Shown here: piece by piece, positions 10,347-18,281 of the stretch
How the letters are laid out: every line of letters begins with the position of its first letter
How positions within the stretch are numbered: position 1 is the stretch's first letter
From: DATATV01 sp035551355
GTDB taxonomy: Bacteria; Actinomycetota; Actinomycetes; Mycobacteriales; Pseudonocardiaceae
NCBI GenBank assembly: GCA_035551355.1
Contig: DASZNF010000144.1
Coordinates: 51,363 to 115,362 of the forward strand
Direction: 5' to 3'
Length of the DNA: 64,000 nt
Translations under genes and position numbers: made by a program
Notes under the pieces: generated by a model
What the model saw: the letters and a program-made list of their open reading frames with translations, nothing else
What the model was told of the DNA's origin: nothing
The model's database searches: none

Positions 10347-10367
10347 GGGCACTTCTCCTCCACTCGT

Positions 10368-10382
10368 GAAAATCAGATTCTC
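10368..10382. promoter_or_regulatory. TetR-type operator GAAAATCAGATTCTC
   Basis: It matches GAGAAT-N3-ATTCTC at 11 of 12 arm positions. It sits in the 83-bp divergent promoter between the aldehyde dehydrogenase (start 10346) and the LLM oxidoreductase (start 10430). A further GAGAAC half-site follows at about 10389. Confidence 0.7.
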
Positions 10383-10429
10383 CTTTTTGAGAACGGTACC
10401 CTATGATGACGGGTGAACCGGAGGGGATC

Positions 10430-11332
10430 ATGCGCTTCGTCTTCCATTACCCGGAAACCAACGGCCCGGACGGCGACGGCCTGGACGCCGGGCCGCTGCG
10501 CGAGGTCGCGGTCGCGGCCGAACGGGCCGGTTTCGACGCGTTCTCGCTGAGCGAGCATCCGGCGCCCGGTGCCCGCTGGCTGGCCTCCGGCGGGCACCAG
10601 ACCGTGGATCCGTTGGTGGCACTGGGATTCGTGGCCGCGGCGACCGAGCGGATTCGGTTGCTCACCAATCTGGTCGTCGCTCCCTACCGGAATCCGTTCC
10701 TGCTGGCCAAGGCCGCGGCCACGGTGGATCTGCTCTCCGGCGGGCGGCTGATTCTCGGGCTGGGCGCCGGATATCAGAAGAGCGAGTTCCACGCGCTCGG
10801 CGTCGACTTCGAGGAGCGCAACCCGCTGTTCGACGAGACCCTCGAGGTGCTCCCGCTGCACTGGAGCGGTGAGCCGGTCAGCTTCCGGGGCAAGCGGTTC
10901 AGCGCGCGCGAGGTGATCGCCCGGCCGCGGCCGGCGCAGCACCCGATCCCGATCTGGATCGGTGGCAACTCGAGACTCAGCCGCCGACGAGTCGCCGAGC
11001 GGGCCCAGGGCTGGCTGACCATGTCCGGTGGCCCGCAGCTGCGCACCACCGCGCGCACGGCCGGTCTCGGTTCGCTGGCCGATCTGGCCTCGGCCATCGC
11101 CGAACTGCGCAACAGCGCCCCGAACAAGGAGATCGACGTGTCGTACTCCTATCAGGACACCGGGCTGCGCACGCCGGCGGTCTCGCCGGACCGGCATCGG
11201 GCGGCGTTCGCCGAGATCGAGCGGGCGGGTGTCACCTGGACGGTGATCTCCAGCGGCACCAGCGATCTCGCGGCCACCCTGGAGTTCCTGGACGGCTTCG
11301 GCTCGACCCATCTGGGTGCGGGCGGCCGATGA
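10430..11332 (+). CDS. LLM-class F420-dependent oxidoreductase
   Basis: A 300-residue luciferase-like protein. The barrel signatures are GFDAFSLSEHP near residue 35, TERIRLLTNLVVAPYRNPFLLAKAAATVD, GGRLILGLGAGYQKSEF and HPIPIWIGGNSRLSRRR. This pattern is typical of actinobacterial F420-dependent enzymes, although FMN-dependent monooxygenases share the fold. The ATG at 10430 was chosen over one at 10403 because GGAGGGG precedes it at the proper distance. The stop overlaps the SDR start (ATGA), so the two likely act on the same intermediate. A second family member starts at the window's left edge. Confidence 0.88.
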   Translation: MRFVFHYPETNGPDGDGLDAGPLREVAVAAERAGFDAFSLSEHPAPGARWLASGGHQTVDPLVALGFVAAATERIRLLTNLVVAPYRNPFLLAKAAATVDLLSGGRLILGLGAGYQKSEFHALGVDFEERNPLFDETLEVLPLHWSGEPVSFRGKRFSAREVIARPRPAQHPIPIWIGGNSRLSRRRVAERAQGWLTMSGGPQLRTTARTAGLGSLADLASAIAELRNSAPNKEIDVSYSYQDTGLRTPAVSPDRHRAAFAEIERAGVTWTVISSGTSDLAATLEFLDGFGSTHLGAGGR

Positions 11333-12147
11333 ACTGGTTCGACGAACGCGGCGGGCTGGCCGGGACGGTCGCGGTCGTCACCGGCGGCGCCGGGGGCATC
11401 GGCGCGGCGATCAGCGCGGATCTGGCCGCGAACCAGGTCAACCTCGCGGTGCTGGACATCGATCCCGCCGCGGTCCAGGCATTGCGCGCGGCGCAGCCGG
11501 ACGCGATCGTGCGGCACGGAGACGCTCGGGATTGCGCCGAGCTGGCCGCGCTGTTCGAGGCGGCCGACCAGCGGTGGGGACGGCTGGACACCCTGGTCAA
11601 CGTGGTCGGCGGCACGTTCCGCGCTCCGTTCACCGACACCCGCCCCAAGGGCTGGGACGCGTTGCTGCGCACGAATTTGCTGCCCGTGCTGCACGCGTGT
11701 TCCCTTGCCGTGCCCCGGATGCGGGCCGGCGGGCGCGGCGGCAGCATCGTCAACCTGACCACCGTCGAGGCCCATCGCGCCGCCCCCGGTTTCGCCGTCT
11801 ACTCGGCGGCCAAGGCGGCGGTGGAGCAGTTCGGGCGCAGCCTGGCCGTGGAGGTCGCCCCGGAGGGCATCCGGGTCAACAACGTCGCGCCGGACTACAC
11901 CCCGACACCGAACCTGCTGCGCTATGGCGCCGGCGGGCGGGCCGATCTCGGCATCACGATTCCGATGGCCCGCGCGGGCGAGGTCACCGACGTGTCGGGG
12001 TGCGTGGTGTTCCTGGCCTCGGCGCTGTCGGCCTACCTGACCGGCACCACGCTGCATCCCGACGGCGGCACCTTCGCCTCGTCGGGCTGGTTCAACTGGC
12101 CAGGACACGGCTGGTCCACCCGCCCGCCGGACTCCAGCCGCGTTTGA
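11329..12147 (+). CDS. short-chain dehydrogenase/reductase
   Basis: A 272-residue classical SDR. The cofactor loop is TGGAGGIG near residue 18, an Asp at the end of beta-2 (VLDID) favours NAD(H), and the catalytic Tyr-x-x-x-Lys is YSAAK. The usual catalytic serine region reads NLTTVEAH, so threonine stands at or near that place. The C-terminal tail is extended and Trp-rich (GWFNWPGHGW). It is coupled by ATGA to the LLM oxidoreductase and probably interconverts an alcohol and ketone on the same pathway. Confidence 0.9.
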   Translation: MNWFDERGGLAGTVAVVTGGAGGIGAAISADLAANQVNLAVLDIDPAAVQALRAAQPDAIVRHGDARDCAELAALFEAADQRWGRLDTLVNVVGGTFRAPFTDTRPKGWDALLRTNLLPVLHACSLAVPRMRAGGRGGSIVNLTTVEAHRAAPGFAVYSAAKAAVEQFGRSLAVEVAPEGIRVNNVAPDYTPTPNLLRYGAGGRADLGITIPMARAGEVTDVSGCVVFLASALSAYLTGTTLHPDGGTFASSGWFNWPGHGWSTRPPDSSRV

Positions 12148-12160
12148 GAATATGATATTC
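12146..12160. promoter_or_regulatory. TetR-type operator-like site GAGAATATGATATTC
   Basis: The left arm is intact and the right arm matches four of six positions. Its core GAATATGATATTC is itself a perfect 13-bp palindrome. It begins at the stop of the first SDR and lies 48 bp before the second SDR, where a new transcript for the SDR-P450-ferredoxin genes would start. Confidence 0.6.
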
Positions 12161-12207
12161 ATAAGAGAGAATAGACTTCTCTGCCGCCTGAAGGGACCGA
12201 GTGAGCC

Positions 12208-12972
12208 ATGGGAGCAGACGAGATCTCTCGGCGCGCGGCCATCGTCACCGGCGGCGGATCGGGCATCGGCCGGGCGATCGCGCATCAGCTGGCCGCGGAC
12301 GGCTACGCCACCGGTGTGCTCGACCTGAACGCCGACGCCGCCGAACAGGTGGCCAAGGAGATCGGCGACGACGGCGGCCAGGCCCTGGCGGTGTGCGTCG
12401 ACGTGTCCGGCCGGGGCGCGGTCGACGCCGCCGTGGCCGAGGTCCGGGCGTCCTTCGGACCGGTGCTCGTGCTGGTCAACAACGCCGGGCTGAGCAGCTA
12501 CAAGCGATTCGTGAACATCACCGACGAGCTGTGGGACCGGATCATCGCGGTGAACCTCACCGGCCCGTTCTACTGCACCCAGGCGGTGGTGCCGGACATG
12601 ATCGCGGCCGGCTGGGGCCGGATCGTGAACATCTCCTCCTCCAGCGCCCTTGGCGGCCAGCAGTACATGACGCACTACGTGTCGTCCAAGGCCGGCCTGA
12701 TCGGGTTCACCAAGGCGCTCGCGCTGGAACTGGGCCCGGAGGGGATCACGGTGAACACCATCCCGCCGGGTTTCGTGGACACCCCGATGCTGCGCGACTC
12801 GGAGGAGCACGGCCTGCTCGGCGGCTCGGTCGACGAACACGCCCAGCGCACGCCGGTGCGCAGGCCCGGGCGGCCGGAGGACATCGCGGCGGCCTGTTCG
12901 TTCCTGGTCTCCGAGGAGGCGGGGTACGTCACCGGGCAAGTGATCGGCGTCAACGGCGGCCGCAACACCTGA
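12208..12972 (+). CDS. short-chain dehydrogenase/reductase
   Basis: A 254-residue classical SDR with TGGGSGIG in the cofactor loop, LDLNADAA after beta-2 (NAD-type), NNAG, the catalytic serines in NISSSSALG, and YVSSK as the Tyr-Lys motif. The C-terminal GQVIGVNGGRNT is the usual FabG-like ending. The closest functional guess is a 3-hydroxyacyl-CoA or ring-hydroxyl dehydrogenase. It is the first gene of a probable transcript SDR - P450 - ferredoxin - DUF1330 that starts just after an operator-like palindrome, so it may oxidise the alcohol the P450 makes. Confidence 0.92.
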   Translation: MGADEISRRAAIVTGGGSGIGRAIAHQLAADGYATGVLDLNADAAEQVAKEIGDDGGQALAVCVDVSGRGAVDAAVAEVRASFGPVLVLVNNAGLSSYKRFVNITDELWDRIIAVNLTGPFYCTQAVVPDMIAAGWGRIVNISSSSALGGQQYMTHYVSSKAGLIGFTKALALELGPEGITVNTIPPGFVDTPMLRDSEEHGLLGGSVDEHAQRTPVRRPGRPEDIAAACSFLVSEEAGYVTGQVIGVNGGRNT

Positions 12973-12993
12973 AGCGACAGGGGACCTTCGACC

Positions 12994-14283
12994 ATGACTG
13001 AATTCGCGGAAACGGACTTCTTCAAGGACCCGGCCGTCGGCCAGGACCCGTATCCCTACTTCGAGCAGTTGCGGGCGCGCTGCCCGGTGTTCCAGGAGTC
13101 CCACCACGACGTGGTGATGGTGACCGGCTGGGAGGAGGCGGTGGAGATCTTCCACGACGCCGACCGGTTCTCCTCGTGCATCTCGGTGACCGGTCCGTTC
13201 CCCGGGTTTCCCGTGCCGCTGGAGGGCGACGACGTCAGCGACCAGATCGAGGCGCACCGGGACAAGCTGCCGTTCAACGACCAGCTGCCCACGCTGGATC
13301 CGCCGGCCCACACCGATCACCGCGCGCTGCTGATGCGGTTGATCACGCCCAAGCGGCTCAAGGAGAACGAGGACGCCATGTGGCAGCTGGCCGACCGCCA
13401 GCTCGACGAGTTCCTCACCGGTGGCCGGGGCGAACTGATCGGTGGGTTCGCCACCCCGTTCACCCTGCTGGTCATCGCCGACCTGCTCGGCATGCCGCCG
13501 GAGGACCGGGACGAGTTCGCCGCGACCGTCCAGGGCGGCCACCAGGCGGGCGGCGGCATCGGCGGGATGAGCGACCAGGGCCTCGCGCTCAACCCGCTGG
13601 AGTTCCTGTACGAGCGGTTCAGCGGCTACATCCAGGAGCGCCGCCGCAATCCCAGCGGGGGTGTCCTGACCGAGATGGCCCAGGCGAGGTTCCCGGACGG
13701 CTCGGTGCCCACCGCGCTGGAGGTGGCGAAGGTGGCGGCCAACGTGTTCTCGGCCGGGCAGGAGACCACGGTGCGGCTGCTGGGTTCGGCCTTCCGGATC
13801 CTCGCCGAAGATCCCGAGTTGCAGGCCGGCCTGCGCGCCGACCGATCCCGGATCACCAACTTCATCGAGGAGACGCTGCGGCTGGAAAGCCCGATCAAGG
13901 GTGACTTCCGGCTGTCCAAGGTGCCGGTCACCATTGGTGGGGTGGACCTCCCGGCCGGTACCACGGTCATGGTGCTCAACGGCGCGGCCAACCGCGATCC
14001 ACGCCAGTTCGACGATCCGGCGGTGTTCGACGCGGCCCGGCAGAACGCCCGCAGGCACATCTCCTTCGGCCGCGGCAACCACACCTGTCCGGGCGCGCCG
14101 CTGGCCCGGGCCGAGGCCAAGGTCGCGGTCGAGCGGATTCTGGCGCGCACCACCGACATCCGAATCGCCGAGGACCGGCACGGCCCGGCGCACGACCGCC
14201 GCTACCACTACCTGCCGACCTTCATCCTGCGCGGACTGACCCAGCTGAACCTGGAATTCGACCTGCGGGACGCGGCCCGATGA
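12994..14283 (+). CDS. cytochrome P450
   Basis: A 429-residue soluble bacterial P450. The I-helix oxygen motif is AGQET (254-258), the ExxR pair is Glu293/Arg296 in EETLR, and the heme loop is FGRGNHTCPG with the thiolate Cys365. There is no membrane anchor. The B-C region (GPFPGFPVPLEG) and C-terminal tail resemble the CYP classes of actinobacteria that hydroxylate terpenoid or steroid-like hydrophobes, but the substrate is not assignable. The ferredoxin gene overlaps its stop (ATGA) and a KshB-like reductase follows, giving a plausible complete electron chain. Confidence 0.95.
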   Translation: MTEFAETDFFKDPAVGQDPYPYFEQLRARCPVFQESHHDVVMVTGWEEAVEIFHDADRFSSCISVTGPFPGFPVPLEGDDVSDQIEAHRDKLPFNDQLPTLDPPAHTDHRALLMRLITPKRLKENEDAMWQLADRQLDEFLTGGRGELIGGFATPFTLLVIADLLGMPPEDRDEFAATVQGGHQAGGGIGGMSDQGLALNPLEFLYERFSGYIQERRRNPSGGVLTEMAQARFPDGSVPTALEVAKVAANVFSAGQETTVRLLGSAFRILAEDPELQAGLRADRSRITNFIEETLRLESPIKGDFRLSKVPVTIGGVDLPAGTTVMVLNGAANRDPRQFDDPAVFDAARQNARRHISFGRGNHTCPGAPLARAEAKVAVERILARTTDIRIAEDRHGPAHDRRYHYLPTFILRGLTQLNLEFDLRDAAR

Positions 14284-14468
14284 AGGTGTCCATCGACGAC
14301 GATCGCTGCCGCGGGCACGGTGTGTGCTGCTCGATCTGCCCCGAGGTGTTCGAACTGACCGACGACGGCTATGCCGAGGTGGCGCCGGACGAGGTGCCGG
14401 CTCGGTTCGAGGCGGGGGTCCGGGACGCGGCAAGCAACTGCCCGGAACGAGCGATCTCGGTGTCCTGA
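14280..14468 (+). CDS. P450-type [3Fe-4S]/[4Fe-4S] ferredoxin
   Basis: A 62-residue ferredoxin with the cluster pattern Cys10-x-x-His13-x-x-Cys16-x-x-x-Cys20-Pro and Cys53-Pro. The residue at the second cluster position is His rather than Cys, the hallmark of the small ferredoxins that pair with actinobacterial P450s; such proteins usually carry a 3Fe-4S cluster. An extra cysteine (Cys17) is next to the ligand Cys16. Overlap with the P450 gene (ATGA) supports stoichiometric production. Its stop codon lies inside a short tandem duplication. Confidence 0.93.
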   Translation: MKVSIDDDRCRGHGVCCSICPEVFELTDDGYAEVAPDEVPARFEAGVRDAASNCPERAISVS

Positions 14469-14490
14469 CAAGGGGTGTCCTGACAAGGAG
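14461..14490. repeat. 15-bp tandem duplication at ferredoxin 3' end
   Basis: Two head-to-tail copies, TGTCCTGACAAGGGG (14461-14475) and TGTCCTGACAAGGAG (14476-14490), differ at one base. The first holds the ferredoxin stop codon; the second supplies the AAGGAG ribosome-binding site of the DUF1330 gene. It looks like a recent slippage or misrepair event. Confidence 0.9.
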
Positions 14491-14494
14491 AGCC

Positions 14495-14779
14495 ATGCCC
14501 AAGGCCTATGTGATCATCACCGAGGCGATCAAGGATAAGGCCGGAATGGACGCCTACGCCAAGGCCGCCGCGCCCACGATGGCCACGGCCACGGTGCTCG
14601 CCTTCGACGGCGAGCCCGCGGTGCTGGAGGGCGCCTGGCCCGGTGACCGGACCGTCGTGCTGGAGTTCGAGTCGGTGGCAGCGGCCCGCGCCTGGTACGA
14701 CTCCCCCGCCTATGCCAGGGCGAGGCCGCTGCGGCAGGCCGCGGCCGACTGCAACGCGGTGATCGTCACCGGCTTCTGA
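14495..14779 (+). CDS. DUF1330 family protein
   Basis: A 94-residue dimeric alpha/beta-barrel (ferredoxin-like) domain protein. It has the family features: PKAYVIITEAIKD at the N terminus, a central tryptophan loop (LEGAWPGDRTVVLEF) and the [WY]-Y-x-S-P-x-Y motif in ARAWYDSPAYARARPLRQ. No enzymatic activity is established for most DUF1330 proteins. It lies at the end of the P450 transcript, 26 bp after the ferredoxin, with an AAGGAG site provided by the tandem duplication. It may bind or rearrange a pathway intermediate (inference). Confidence 0.88.
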   Translation: MPKAYVIITEAIKDKAGMDAYAKAAAPTMATATVLAFDGEPAVLEGAWPGDRTVVLEFESVAAARAWYDSPAYARARPLRQAAADCNAVIVTGF

Positions 14780-14781
14780 TC

Positions 14782-14813
14782 GCCGCGACTGTTCAGAGCC
14801 GCGACTGTTCAGA
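14782..14813. repeat. 16-bp tandem duplication between convergent genes
   Basis: The 16-mer GCCGCGACTGTTCAGA occurs twice head to tail with no mismatch (14782-14797 and 14798-14813). The second copy contains the stop codon of the ferredoxin reductase on the minus strand. Thus the DUF1330 gene is bracketed by two short tandem duplications. Confidence 0.92.
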
Positions 14814-15861
14814 ACTGCTCGTACTCCACGGTGACCTCACCCGGGCCCTGCGGGATGCCCTGGCAGGTCAGCACCCAGCCGTCGGCGACCTCGTCCTCAG
14901 TGAGCGCGTTGTTCTCCCGCATCGAGGCCGAACCGTCCCGGATGATCGCCATGCACGTGGCACAGTTCCCGGCCTCGCAGGAGAACGGCGGCTGCATCCC
15001 ACCCCGGCGGGCCGTCTCCAGAATCGTGTCGCCGTCGTGGTAGTCGACCGTGCTCTTCTTGCCGTTCAGGATGATCGTGACCGACTCGGGCGGCGTTCCC
15101 CCGGGCTCGTCCGACGCCGGGTCGGCGGGCTGGCCGACGTCGAGGAACCGTTCGATCAGGATGCTGTCCTCGTCGACACCGAGCGCGCGCAGCGCGTCCT
15201 CGGCCAACGCCATGAACGGGCCGGGCCCGCAGACGAAGAAGTCGGCGTCCACGGTGGACATGGCGAACTCGGTGAGGTCCGAGGCCGTCGGGTAGCCGGA
15301 ATCCGCGTCGCAGTGCAGGCGCAGTTCGAGCCGACCAAGGTGGCGCTCGGCCAGTTCGCGAAGTTCCGCGGCGAAGATGACCGACTCGCGGTCGCGGTTG
15401 GCGTAGAAGACCCGCACCGCGCGCCGAGTCCCGGTCAACACGCTCTTCACGATCGACAGCACCGGGGTGACTCCACTGCCGCCACAGAACGCGACGACCG
15501 GAAAAACCCCGTCCCGCGCACAGAACACGCCGGCCGGCCGGGTCACCTCCAGTACGTCGTCTTCGGCGACCGTGTCGTTGAGCCAGTTGGACACCACTCC
15601 GCCCGGCACCCGTTTCACCGTGACGGTCAGGTGCTGGTCGGTCTCCGGCGCGCTGGACATCGAGTACGAACGCAGATGCGCCACACCGTCCACCGGCACC
15701 CGGAACGTGCAGAACTGGCCGGGCCGGTAGCGGAACAGGCCGCGAAGCTCCTCGGGCACGTCGAGCACGAAGGACCGGGTGTCGCCGGTCTCCTGGACGA
15801 TCCGGGCGACGCGCAGCCGGTGATAACCGTGTTCCCACCGGATGTTCTGGTGCTCAGCCAT
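14809..15861 (-). CDS. ferredoxin reductase with C-terminal [2Fe-2S], KshB-like
   Basis: A 350-residue reductase in the order FAD domain, NAD domain, plant-type 2Fe-2S domain. Visible are the flavin motif RSYSMSS at 64-70, the nicotinamide loop CGGSGVTP at 126-133, CGPGPFM at 211-217, and the cluster cysteines 295, 300, 303 and 333 (CEAGNCATC). This is the layout of KshB, the reductase of 3-ketosteroid 9-alpha-hydroxylase, and of related oxygenase reductases. No Rieske oxygenase is in the window, so it may serve the P450/ferredoxin pair or a distant oxygenase. The start MAEHQN overlaps the end of the next gene by 8 bp. Confidence 0.93.
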   Translation of the reverse strand: MAEHQNIRWEHGYHRLRVARIVQETGDTRSFVLDVPEELRGLFRYRPGQFCTFRVPVDGVAHLRSYSMSSAPETDQHLTVTVKRVPGGVVSNWLNDTVAEDDVLEVTRPAGVFCARDGVFPVVAFCGGSGVTPVLSIVKSVLTGTRRAVRVFYANRDRESVIFAAELRELAERHLGRLELRLHCDADSGYPTASDLTEFAMSTVDADFFVCGPGPFMALAEDALRALGVDEDSILIERFLDVGQPADPASDEPGGTPPESVTIILNGKKSTVDYHDGDTILETARRGGMQPPFSCEAGNCATCMAIIRDGSASMRENNALTEDEVADGWVLTCQGIPQGPGEVTVEYEQF

Positions 15862-16756
15862 ACTCGCCCTGCGCCACGAACGGGTAGATCCGGGTGAAAT
15901 CGGCCCCGGGCTCGGCGGCGGCGAACCGAGCCCACACCGCCGCGGTGACCGCACCCAGTTCGGCCGGACCACCCTGCCCGGCAACCGCGCTCAGGTACAG
16001 CCCCACGTCCTTGGCCATGAGCGCGTTGCTGAATCCGGAGGCGTACTTCCCGGTGACCACCTGGTTCGGGAACTTGTCCTCGGTCGCGCCGTTGCGCCCG
16101 CTGGAGGCGTTGATCACCTGGAGCATGGTGGTCATATCCAGCCCGGCTGCCCGGCCGAACGCGAGCGCCTCGCTGGTCGCCGCGAGGGCCGTGGCGGACA
16201 GGAAGTTGTTGGCCAGCTTGACCGCCTGAGCCAGACCGGGCGAGTTTCCCACCCGGTGCCCGTTGTCGCTCAGGCCGAGCAGGATCGGTCCCACCGCGGC
16301 GCAGACCTCGTCCGGACCGGCGTACATCACGGCCAGGGTGCGGGCCCGGGCGCCGGCCACTCCCCCGGACACCGCCGCGTCCACGTGGCCGATCCCCGCG
16401 TCGGCCAACAGCGCGGCCACCCGGCGCGCCGCGGTCACCCCCACCGTCGAGGTGTCCACAATGGATTTGACCCGGCGATCCGGGATGCCGATGACCTCGC
16501 GCGCCACCAGCTCGGACACTTGTCCGTCCGGCAGGCAGAACACCAGCGTGCCGGCCTGCCGGGCGACCTCGGCGACGGTCGGCACGAAGCGGCTGCCGTG
16601 CGGCGCGCCGTCCGGGCCGGCCGGGTCGTGCGCCACCACCGCGTGCCCGGCGGCCACCAGGTTCGCCGCGAGCGCGCCGCCCATGTTGCCCAGCCCGATG
16701 AACCCGACCCGGCCCGGCTCGGGCGCGATGCCCTGCTGCTCGTGTCGCGCCGGCAT
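15854..16756 (-). CDS. NAD-dependent dehydrogenase, 3-hydroxyisobutyrate dehydrogenase family
   Basis: A 300-residue, full-length beta-hydroxyacid dehydrogenase. It has a 15-residue polar extension, then GFIGLGNMGGALAANL (cofactor loop), DAAVSGGVAG (substrate motif), the catalytic lysine in AVKLANNFLSA, and a C-terminal KDVGLYL helix. It would oxidise a branched hydroxyacid, as in valine-like degradation. Its stop lies inside the reductase start region and its start abuts the enoyl-CoA hydratase stop, so hydratase - dehydrogenase - reductase form one transcript. Hydration followed by oxidation is the expected order of reaction. Confidence 0.92.
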   Translation of the reverse strand: MPARHEQQGIAPEPGRVGFIGLGNMGGALAANLVAAGHAVVAHDPAGPDGAPHGSRFVPTVAEVARQAGTLVFCLPDGQVSELVAREVIGIPDRRVKSIVDTSTVGVTAARRVAALLADAGIGHVDAAVSGGVAGARARTLAVMYAGPDEVCAAVGPILLGLSDNGHRVGNSPGLAQAVKLANNFLSATALAATSEALAFGRAAGLDMTTMLQVINASSGRNGATEDKFPNQVVTGKYASGFSNALMAKDVGLYLSAVAGQGGPAELGAVTAAVWARFAAAEPGADFTRIYPFVAQGEYG

Positions 16757-17545
16757 CTACTTGATCTTCGCCTTCATCTCGTCCAGCCGAGCCAGAACCG
16801 GGTAACCGGTGTGCGAGAGCGCATTGCCGTGACCGACCTCGTGGATGTCGAACACGGACTGGATGGCGGCGTAGAACCCTTGCACGTCAAGGGTTTGGTT
16901 GACCGCCCGTTTGGCCTGCCGGAGGCCGAACGGGGGCATCCTGGCGATCTGCGCGGCCAGCGCCCGGGCCTCGCTGTCGAGTTGGTCGCGGGGCACCACC
17001 GTGTTCACCATGCCGCAGCGCTCGGCCTGCTCGGCGGTCAGCGCGCCCCCGGTGAACAGCAGCTCCTTCGCCTTGCGCGCGCCCAGCTCCCAGGTGTGCC
17101 CGTGGTACTCGACCCCGCCGATTCCCATGATCGCCACCGGGTCGGAGAACAGCGCGTCCTGCGCGGCGACGATCAGGTCGCACGGCCAGCACAGCATCAG
17201 GCCACCGGAGATGCATCGTCCCTGCACCGCGGCGATCGACGGCTTGGGCACGTTTCGCCAGCGCAAGGAGTAGCCCAGGTACTGGCGGGCCTCCGTGCCG
17301 TAGATCCAGTCCAGGGTGATCTTCTCCCGCTCCGCGGGCCAGCTGCGGTCCTTCAGGTCGTGCCCGGCGGAGAAGTGCTTGCCTTCGGCGCGCAACAGGA
17401 TGACCACCACGTCGTCGTCCCGCTCGGCCCGGGTCCACGCCGCATCGAGCTCGTCGAGCAGTTCCTTGGTCTGCGCGTTGGCCGCCTCGGGCCGGTTCAG
17501 CGTGATGGTGGCGATCTTGTCCGCGACCTCGTACCGGATGAACAC
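16757..17545 (-). CDS. enoyl-CoA hydratase/isomerase (crotonase family)
   Basis: A 262-residue crotonase. The oxyanion-hole segments are HFSAGHDLKD and GRCISGGLMLCWPCDLIVA. The usual active-site glutamate region is replaced by FSDPVAIMGIGGVEYHGHTWELG, so the acid/base residues differ from classical hydratases and the reaction (hydration, isomerisation or C-C cleavage) is open. The GTG start was chosen because GGAGGA precedes it; longer in-frame versions would run over the operator. It is first in a three-gene transcript and divergent from the TetR gene. Confidence 0.88.
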   Translation of the reverse strand: MFIRYEVADKIATITLNRPEAANAQTKELLDELDAAWTRAERDDDVVVILLRAEGKHFSAGHDLKDRSWPAEREKITLDWIYGTEARQYLGYSLRWRNVPKPSIAAVQGRCISGGLMLCWPCDLIVAAQDALFSDPVAIMGIGGVEYHGHTWELGARKAKELLFTGGALTAEQAERCGMVNTVVPRDQLDSEARALAAQIARMPPFGLRQAKRAVNQTLDVQGFYAAIQSVFDIHEVGHGNALSHTGYPVLARLDEMKAKIK

Positions 17546-17585
17546 CTCAGGACTCCTCCCGCGCCATGGCCTGCCGCTACCAAAC

Positions 17586-17600
17586 GAGAATATCATTCTC
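17586..17600. promoter_or_regulatory. TetR operator GAGAATATCATTCTC (perfect repeat)
   Basis: A perfect inverted repeat, GAGAAT-ATC-ATTCTC, lies between the enoyl-CoA hydratase start (17545) and the TetR start (17648). Position and symmetry fit an autoregulatory TetR site. An identical 15-mer occurs at 20476-20490. Confidence 0.85.
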
Positions 17601-17647
17601 TACATTTGCAAGTAAGCGTCTCTCGACCGAGCGACGAGAGGTACACC

Positions 17648-18256
17648 ATGGCCGTGAAGCTGCGGGACGAGCAGCGCCTGGAACGGTTCCTGGCCGCCGC
17701 CCGGACCATCATCAGCAAGAAGCGCAGCATCGACTTCACCGTGCAGGAGGTCGTGGAGCAATCCCATCAGTCGCTGCGCAGCTTCTACCAGCACTTCGAC
17801 GGCAAGCACGAACTGCTGCTCACCTTGTTCGAGGACGCCCTGCGCCAGGCGGCCGAGCGGATCCGGGCCGCGGCGGCCGGCCAGGACCAGCCGCTGGCCA
17901 GGCTCCGGGTGGCGGTCGAGCTGTTGTTCGAGCAGTCCCGCCGGGCCCCGGCCGCGGCGCGCCCACTGTTCACCGACTTCGCCTCGCGGCTGCTGATCTC
18001 CCACCCGGCCGAGATGAAGGCCGCGCACGCACCGCTGCTCACGCTGCTCACCGAACTCATGGAGCAGGCGGAGGCGGGCGGGGCCCTGCGCGGCGGTTCC
18101 AGTCCCCGCCGGCTGGCCGCGTTGACCATGCAGACCGTCATGTTCACCGCCCAGGCCAGCGGCGCTGCCGGTGATCAGGCCGGGTACCCGATCACGGCCG
18201 CCGAGGCGTGGGAGTTCTGCGCAACAGGCTTCGCCGGAAGCGTCGATCACGGCTGA
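17648..18256 (+). CDS. TetR-family regulator, predicted controller of the catabolic island
   Basis: A 202-residue TetR protein. The N-terminal helix-turn-helix spans about residues 10-55 (AARTIISKKRSIDFTVQEVV then SLRSFYQHFDGKHELLLTLF, with the family's F-Y-x-H-F signature). The rest is the helical ligand-binding and dimer domain with no recognisable effector class; by analogy with FadR/KstR-type regulators an acyl-CoA is plausible. A perfect inverted repeat sits in its promoter, and relatives of that repeat lie in other promoters of the island, so it is the natural candidate for the local repressor. The start has GAGAGG upstream. Confidence 0.9.
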   Translation: MAVKLRDEQRLERFLAAARTIISKKRSIDFTVQEVVEQSHQSLRSFYQHFDGKHELLLTLFEDALRQAAERIRAAAAGQDQPLARLRVAVELLFEQSRRAPAAARPLFTDFASRLLISHPAEMKAAHAPLLTLLTELMEQAEAGGALRGGSSPRRLAALTMQTVMFTAQASGAAGDQAGYPITAAEAWEFCATGFAGSVDHG

Positions 18257-18281
18257 CGGCGCGTTGGGGAAGCACCCTCGT

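Noticed and set aside
15842..17600. A long plus-strand frame running into the TetR gene from the hydratase and dehydrogenase region.
   Set aside because: Only the part from 17648 is a real protein (TetR). The upstream part is antisense to the two enzymes and crosses the operator; the TetR start has its own ATG and ribosome site.
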